Assembly (NCBI GenBank): GCA_021779695.1
Contig: JAJYAE010000057.1
Location: forward strand, 1 to 17,730
Length of the DNA stretch: 17,730 bases
Origin: Acidobacteriota bacterium
Lineage (GTDB): Bacteria > Acidobacteriota > Terriglobia > Terriglobales > Acidobacteriaceae
Direction: 5' to 3'
Both the position numbers and the translations under genes were made by a program. Below, piece after piece: positions 13,814-17,730 of the stretch. The notes under the pieces are model-generated. The model saw nothing but the letters and a program-made list of their open reading frames with translations. It made no database searches and was not told the origin of the DNA. Position 1 is the first letter of the stretch. The number at the start of each line of letters is the position of its first letter.

Positions 13814-16277
13814 ATGCTCGTCGAACAGCAGATCGCCGCGCGGCAGGAAAGGGCGGCCGCGGCGCCACTCAAGATCGTGAAGCATCCCGCAAGCGGACCT
13901 TAAGGCGATTAAACGGTCAAGTCGGCCAGCGGGCGGACCTACAAGGTGGCTATTCGCGGCCTGGGACTCTTCGAGAATTATTGCTCGTGCCCGGATTTCG
14001 CGATCAATACTCTGGGAACCTGCAAGCACGTCGAGGCGATGCTTCTACGGCTGCGGAAGCGCCATCAGAAGACGTTGGAAGCCGCGAAGTTCAAGCGCAC
14101 GCGCGCATCGATTTCGCTTCAGTACGGGAATACGATCGAAGTGCGGCTGCGTATGCCCGCTTCGCCTTCGCCTGCGCTCCTGTCGCTCGCAGCGGAGCAC
14201 TTCGACGCCAACGGCCTTCTGCGCCGCGACCGTTACCGGCGTTTCTCCGATGTGCTGGAGGCGCTGCGCAACGCCGACGGCCAGGCGGTGATCTACAACG
14301 ACGTTCTGGATTACATCGACCGGGAAAACGAGCTGGCCGAAGGTCTGGAACTGGAGCGCAAGCTGCTGGCGAAACTGAAGCGGGGGCTGGATTCGACGGC
14401 TGGCGTCCTGAAGACCACGCTGCTGCCGTATCAGGCGCGCGGCGCGATCTTCGCGGCTTGCCGCGGACGCATGGTCCTGGCCGACGACATGGGGCTAGGC
14501 AAGACAGTTCAAGCGCTGGCCATGGCCGAGTTATTGCGTCAACGGCGGGGAATCGAAAGAGTGCTGGTGATTGCACCGGCTTCGGTCAAATACCAATGGA
14601 AGACGGAGATCGAAAAGTTCACCGATTGCTCCGTGAAGGTCGTGGAAGGTCTGTTGCCGCAGCGGCGCGCGATATATGCGTCCCCGGAGTTTTTCACTCT
14701 CACCAACTACGAGCTCGTTCTCAAAGACATTCGATACATGCAGGAATTGCGTCCGGACCTGATTGTCCTCGACGAGGCGCAGCGAATCCGCAACTGGACC
14801 ACCGCAACCGCGCGCACCATCAAACAATTGAAAAGCCGCTACGCCCTGGTGCTTACCGGCACGACACTCGAAAACAAACTGGAGGAGCTGTTTTCCGTTG
14901 CGGAGTTCGTAGATGGCCGCAGGCTGGGGCCGGCTTTCCGCTTCGTAGACGAGCACCGGGTGCTGGACGACAAGGGCCATCTGACCGGCTATCGCGGCCT
15001 GGATCAGATTCACGAGCAGTTGGCCCCAATCCTGCTGCGGCGCACGCGCCCCGAGGTGCTGAAGGATCTGCCCGAGCGAACCGACATAGTCTTCCGCGTG
15101 CCGTTGACCAGCCAGCAGGCGGAACCTTACTACGAGCAGAGCGATCTGCTGGCGGCGCTCATGCGCAAATGGGAACGCCAGGGCTGGCTCTCCGAGATCG
15201 ATCAAAAGCGCATTCTCTGCTACATCCAAAACATGCGCATGTTGTGTAACTCGACAGTTCTCATCGACAAGCAGACCCATCATTCGCCCAAGCTCCAGGA
15301 GTTCCGCAGATCATGACCGACTTCGTCAAGGGCGAAGACCGAAAAGTGGTGGTGTCCAGCGAGTTCGAACGGATGACGCACCTGGCAGCAGAAGAGCTGC
15401 GCAAGCTGGGCATCGGATTCGTGTCTCTCCATGGTGGTGTTCCGTCGCGCCAGCGCGGCGCCTTGATCGAGAAGTTTCGCAACGATTCGGCCTGCAAAGT
15501 CTTTCTCTCGACCGATGCGGGAGGCGTTGGCCTCAATCTGCAAGCAGACTCGGTGGTTGTGAACTTCGAGCCTCCGTGGAACCCGGCACGGCTGGAGCAG
15601 CGCATCGGGCCCGTACACCGGCTGGGCCAGTCGCGTTCTGTACACGTAATTCACATGCTCACGGAGAAGAGCATCGAAGAGCGCGTGTGGGAAACGCTGC
15701 AGTTGAAGAAGTCGCCTTTTGCTGGCGTCTTCGATTCACCCACGGATGAGGTGAGCTTCGCCAAGCTGGGCCGCAAGACGATGCTACAGGCAGTGAAAGA
15801 GATTTTCTCCGAACAACCGGGACGGCCGAAGCCGGTAATTGATCACGCTCCCGCCGAGGCGGTTGCTGTTCCGCAGGCGCTGCAGGACCTGCAGACGCAG
15901 TCGGCGGGTTTAGCGGGTGCAACGGTACCAGTGCCTGCAGGCACTCGTCCTTCGCCTCCGGCAACTCCTGGCGGCAACGTCGTCGAACTGGCTGCGGCCT
16001 CGTTCATCGAGGCTGGACTGCGATTGATCGAATCAATCACAGCGGGCAGCGTGGTGGGCGGCAGGGCGGCTCGTTCCACGGCCGCTTCCGCACCGCGCGT
16101 GGCTCAAGTGTTACCCACCCTAATTCACTAGCGATCCCCCAGACGAACCGCCCGGCATTGACCACCCCTCTCCCCGATTCAGTGACCCCTGAGCGGCTCA
16201 CCAGCGCGTTCTCGGCCCTGCTGATCATGTTCGGACAATCCGTGAGCGCAACTGCCACTCCAAAGAGCCAGAGTTGA
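13814..16277 (+). pseudogene. Broken SWIM-zinc-finger SNF2 helicase (rightward)
   Basis: A full-length SNF2 helicase interrupted at several points. The start ATG 13814, preceded by GAGGG, gives MLVEQQIAARQERAAAAPLK; the same frame then meets stops TAA 13901-13903 and TAA 13910-13912. It resumes TVKSASGRTYKVAIRGLGLF with a SWIM finger CSCPDF...CKH (13981-14030). Lobe one has motif I LADDMGLGKT (about 14477-14506), DEAQ box VLDEAQR and LTGTTLEN. The frame closes at TGA 15314-15316; lobe two continues in the +1 frame from ATG 15313 with SEFERMTHLAAEELRKLGIG, STDAGGVGLNLQ and QRIGPVHRLGQ. That frame stops at TAG 16131, while LTTPLPDSVTPERLTSAFSA, a plausible natural C-terminus, lies in a third frame to TGA 16275-16277. 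The 15313 overlap looks like a one-base deletion in a single ancestral gene. SNF2 proteins translocate on double-stranded DNA and remodel protein-DNA complexes. It is probably non-functional. Confidence 0.8.
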
Positions 16278-16412
16278 CCGGCATCAACCCAAGAATAAGT
16301 TCGTCACCGTGCAACCAATCGTCAAGTTTATGCCATTGTCGAAGGTTCCAATCAGACGAAGTGAGCGGGAACTGGGATGGTCTGGGAAACGGTCTGGTTA
16401 CGGGTGTGAGAC

Positions 16413-17250
16413 TTAAAGAAAAGACAGCCGGTCAGTCGCCTGATCGATTGCGTACCCGATTGCGCTGTAGCCCCTTAATCTGCGCTCGTACATCCTTGCC
16501 AGCATCGGCACCCCGTTGTCGATGTAATCATAGACTTGGACGACGCGCTTGTTGTCGTGGAGACGATGAAGGCGGCCAGCATATTGCTGCAGCGTCCCCT
16601 TCCAGGAGATTGGCATGGCAAGAAACAATGTGTCCAGGCGCGCGTCGTCGAATCCTTCGCCGAAATAGCTTCCTGTCGCCAGAATCATACGCGATTCGTT
16701 GTCTGGCACAGCCGCCATTGCTTCTGCGGTCAGCCGGCGCTGCTTCTTGCCCATGCCGCCCTTCAAAACAAAAACGTGTTGAGCGGTGCCACTGAGTCTT
16801 GTTGCGAAATACTGTAGATGCTCCGTCCTGCCCGTCAGGAGCAGAGGCGCGCGTCCTGACTCGATGGCATGTACGATGTCGTCGGCGATCATTGCATTGC
16901 GCAACGCATCATTCGACAGTGCACCGTAGACATCCTGAATCGTCACTTCGGTGAGATCGGGCGGCATCCGGAAATCCGTGTGGTGGGGAACCACCCTATG
17001 TTCGAAAGGGTTCATTTCGGCCATTGCCTTGGCGCTCATGCTGAACCGGACAGGGCCACACTGCATATAGATAATTGGATGGTGCCCATCTTTTCTTGTC
17101 GGGGTAGCGGTCAGACCGACGGCATATTTTGCTTTCACCTGTTTCATCACCTGCTCAAACGTAAACGCAGATATGTGGTGGCATTCATCGACGATGACTT
17201 GGCCGTATTCAGCCAGCTCGCTCGTTGAGGCGTTAAGAGAGAACATCCAT
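16413..17250 (-). pseudogene. N-terminally truncated superfamily-2 DEAD/DEAH helicase
   Basis: The surviving part starts inside lobe one: AEYGQVIVDECHHISAFTFE (DECH box), then AKYAVGLTATPTRKDGHHPI (motif III TATP). Lobe two has LLLTGRTEHLQYFATRL, ILATGSYFGEGFDDARLDTL and WKGTLQQYAGRLHRLHDNKR (motif VI), and the natural end TDRLSFL before TAA 16413-16415. Motif I (Walker A) and everything before it is missing, so ATP hydrolysis is impossible. Homology ends at about 17250 exactly where an IS-like terminal sequence begins; the open frame to 17324 runs on through IS DNA. Relatives are large helicases linked to DNA repair or defence; which of these cannot be told from the fragment. Between 16278 and 16412 no gene is seen. 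Confidence 0.8.
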
Positions 17251-17251
17251 G

Positions 17252-17590
17252 GTTTCTTCGTCAGATTCGGCGAAGAGCGGCAATGTTTCATGAGGATTTG
17301 AGGGGATTGAATTTTAATCGACATTCACGACGCGCAGTCGGAGCAAATCGAATTTGGCACGTCCATCCATGGAGCGTTTGATCAGCTTCAAGCGGTGAAT
17401 CCGTCCTTCGACTGGACCATTGCTCCAAGGTTGTTGAAGGGCGCAAGCAGCGCGGCTTCATCGTGACAGAGATGTTTTGCAAAGCTTGCCAGCAAGCTGT
17501 TTTTTGCTCTGCCCTTCCAACTGGACCAGGCGGCTGCGTCTCGTTGCTGATTTTGGCTTGACGAGTTTTCGCACAGCCGACTAATATGCA
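17252..17590 (-). mobile_element. ISL3-family insertion sequence remnant
   Basis: The left end GGTTTCTTCGTCAGATTCGG (about 17253-17272) resembles the GGTTCTTC..CAGATT terminal repeats of ISL3 elements. It abuts the broken helicase and is followed by the 3' part of an ISL3 transposase on the minus strand. No second terminal repeat is seen before the Tat-protein gene at 17686, so the transposase 5' end has been lost. The right boundary is approximate. Confidence 0.6.
17314..17560 (-). pseudogene. ISL3-type transposase, C-terminal remnant with frameshift
   Basis: Reading leftward, RAKNSLLASFAKHLCHDEAA then, after a one-base frameshift near 17440, ALQQPWSNGPVEGRIHRLKL and IKRSMDGRAKFDLLRLRVV, ending at TAA 17314-17316. 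The WSNGPVEG motif, with the last catalytic glutamate of the DDE triad, followed by the lysine-rich N-x-LK-x-IKR-x-MYGR-like stretch, is diagnostic of the ISL3 transposase C-terminus. The N-terminal zinc finger and the first two catalytic aspartates are absent. It cannot transpose on its own. Confidence 0.75.
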
Positions 17591-17601
17591 CTGATATATC
17601 A

Positions 17602-17639
17602 GAGCTGCAGGGCAACATCGTTGAGTTGCCCTGCAGCTC
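17602..17639. promoter_or_regulatory. Perfect 15-bp-stem hairpin upstream of the Tat-protein gene
   Basis: GAGCTGCAGGGCAAC (17602-17616) and GTTGCCCTGCAGCTC (17625-17639) pair without mismatch around an 8-nt loop, ending 46 nt before the ATG at 17686. A 10-bp palindrome TGATATATCA (17592-17601) directly adjoins it. No T-run follows in either direction, so it may be a leader structure or an operator rather than a simple terminator. Confidence 0.55.
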
Positions 17640-17685
17640 ACAAGCATCCACACTGGCATGGCGGACGCAGGTCCGAGGAGAAGCG

Positions 17686-17730
17686 ATGAACCGCAGAGGC
17701 TTTCTTTCAAGCGTTGGCGGGGTCGCCGTT
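17686..17730 (+). CDS. Start of a Tat-exported protein (C-terminus off the window)
   Basis: Only 15 codons are in view: MNRRGFLSSVGGVAV. The RRGFLSS twin-arginine motif followed by a hydrophobic stretch is a Tat signal peptide, so the mature protein would be folded in the cytoplasm and exported. A strong Shine-Dalgarno GAGGAG (17675-17680) lies 5 nt upstream of the ATG. Such N-termini are frequent on cofactor enzymes, oxidoreductases and DUF1501-type proteins; the function cannot be told here. It is likely the first intact chromosomal gene to the right of the remnant zone. Confidence 0.75.
   Translation, partial: MNRRGFLSSVGGVAV

Noticed and set aside
13657..15249. 530-codon open frame on the plus strand
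   Set aside because: It is an alternate frame over the SNF2 gene, rich in Arg, Gly and Ala from GC-rich codons, while the SWIM and helicase motifs lie in the neighbouring frame.
15313..16131. Separate gene for the SNF2 C-terminal half, coupled by ATGA
   Set aside because: It begins in the middle of the helicase second lobe and restores continuity if one base is added near 15305; a frameshifted single gene is simpler.
1..17730. CRISPR arrays or ribosomal RNA genes
   Set aside because: No regularly spaced repeats with unique spacers and no rRNA-like stretches were seen on either strand.

Overview
This is a high-GC bacterial window, most likely from an Acidobacteriota-like soil bacterium. The lineage is inferred only from the style of the SNF2 genes and the Tat-signal gene, and is weakly supported. 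It falls into two parts that meet at about 12,120-12,165, where the 3' half of an initiator tRNA-fMet gene stands alone, from the anticodon loop to CCA. That is the expected appearance of the right attachment site of an element integrated in a tRNA gene.

Left part (1-12,165): the right portion of a mobilizable or conjugative genomic island. Backbone genes run leftward: an excisionase-like helix-turn-helix gene cut by the window edge, a secreted cysteine-rich protein, a MobF (TrwC-type) relaxase-helicase, a HipBA toxin-antitoxin pair, and a three-gene operon resembling traK-traL-traM of IncP plasmids. Their start and stop codons overlap by 4 nt within the hipBA and traKLM-like operons. A rightward, visibly more AT-rich restriction-modification cassette (a helix-turn-helix/N6-adenine methyltransferase fusion followed by a PD-(D/E)XK nuclease) sits among them, with leftward gene fragments on both sides. 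No coupling protein, type IV secretion genes or intact integrase are seen, so these lie outside the window or come from a helper.

Non-coding structure in the left part: a cluster of inverted repeats upstream of the relaxase (an oriT candidate), a nested palindrome at 438-568, three abutting 15-bp palindromes at 9885-9929 next to a near-leaderless hipBA promoter with two 14-bp operator-like sites, and two sets of short direct repeats between the traK-like gene and the att site.

Right part (12,166-17,730): a gene graveyard. It holds the C-terminal end of a tyrosine recombinase lacking its catalytic tyrosine, a coding-like fragment, a sequence resembling the 3' end of tmRNA, two divergent SNF2-family helicase genes broken by frameshifts and stops, a superfamily-2 helicase that lost its N-terminus at the edge of an ISL3-like IS remnant, and that remnant's transposase C-terminus. 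The window closes with the first 15 codons of a Tat-exported protein, preceded by a perfect 15-bp-stem hairpin. Serial insertion at tRNA and tmRNA genes followed by decay explains this part well.
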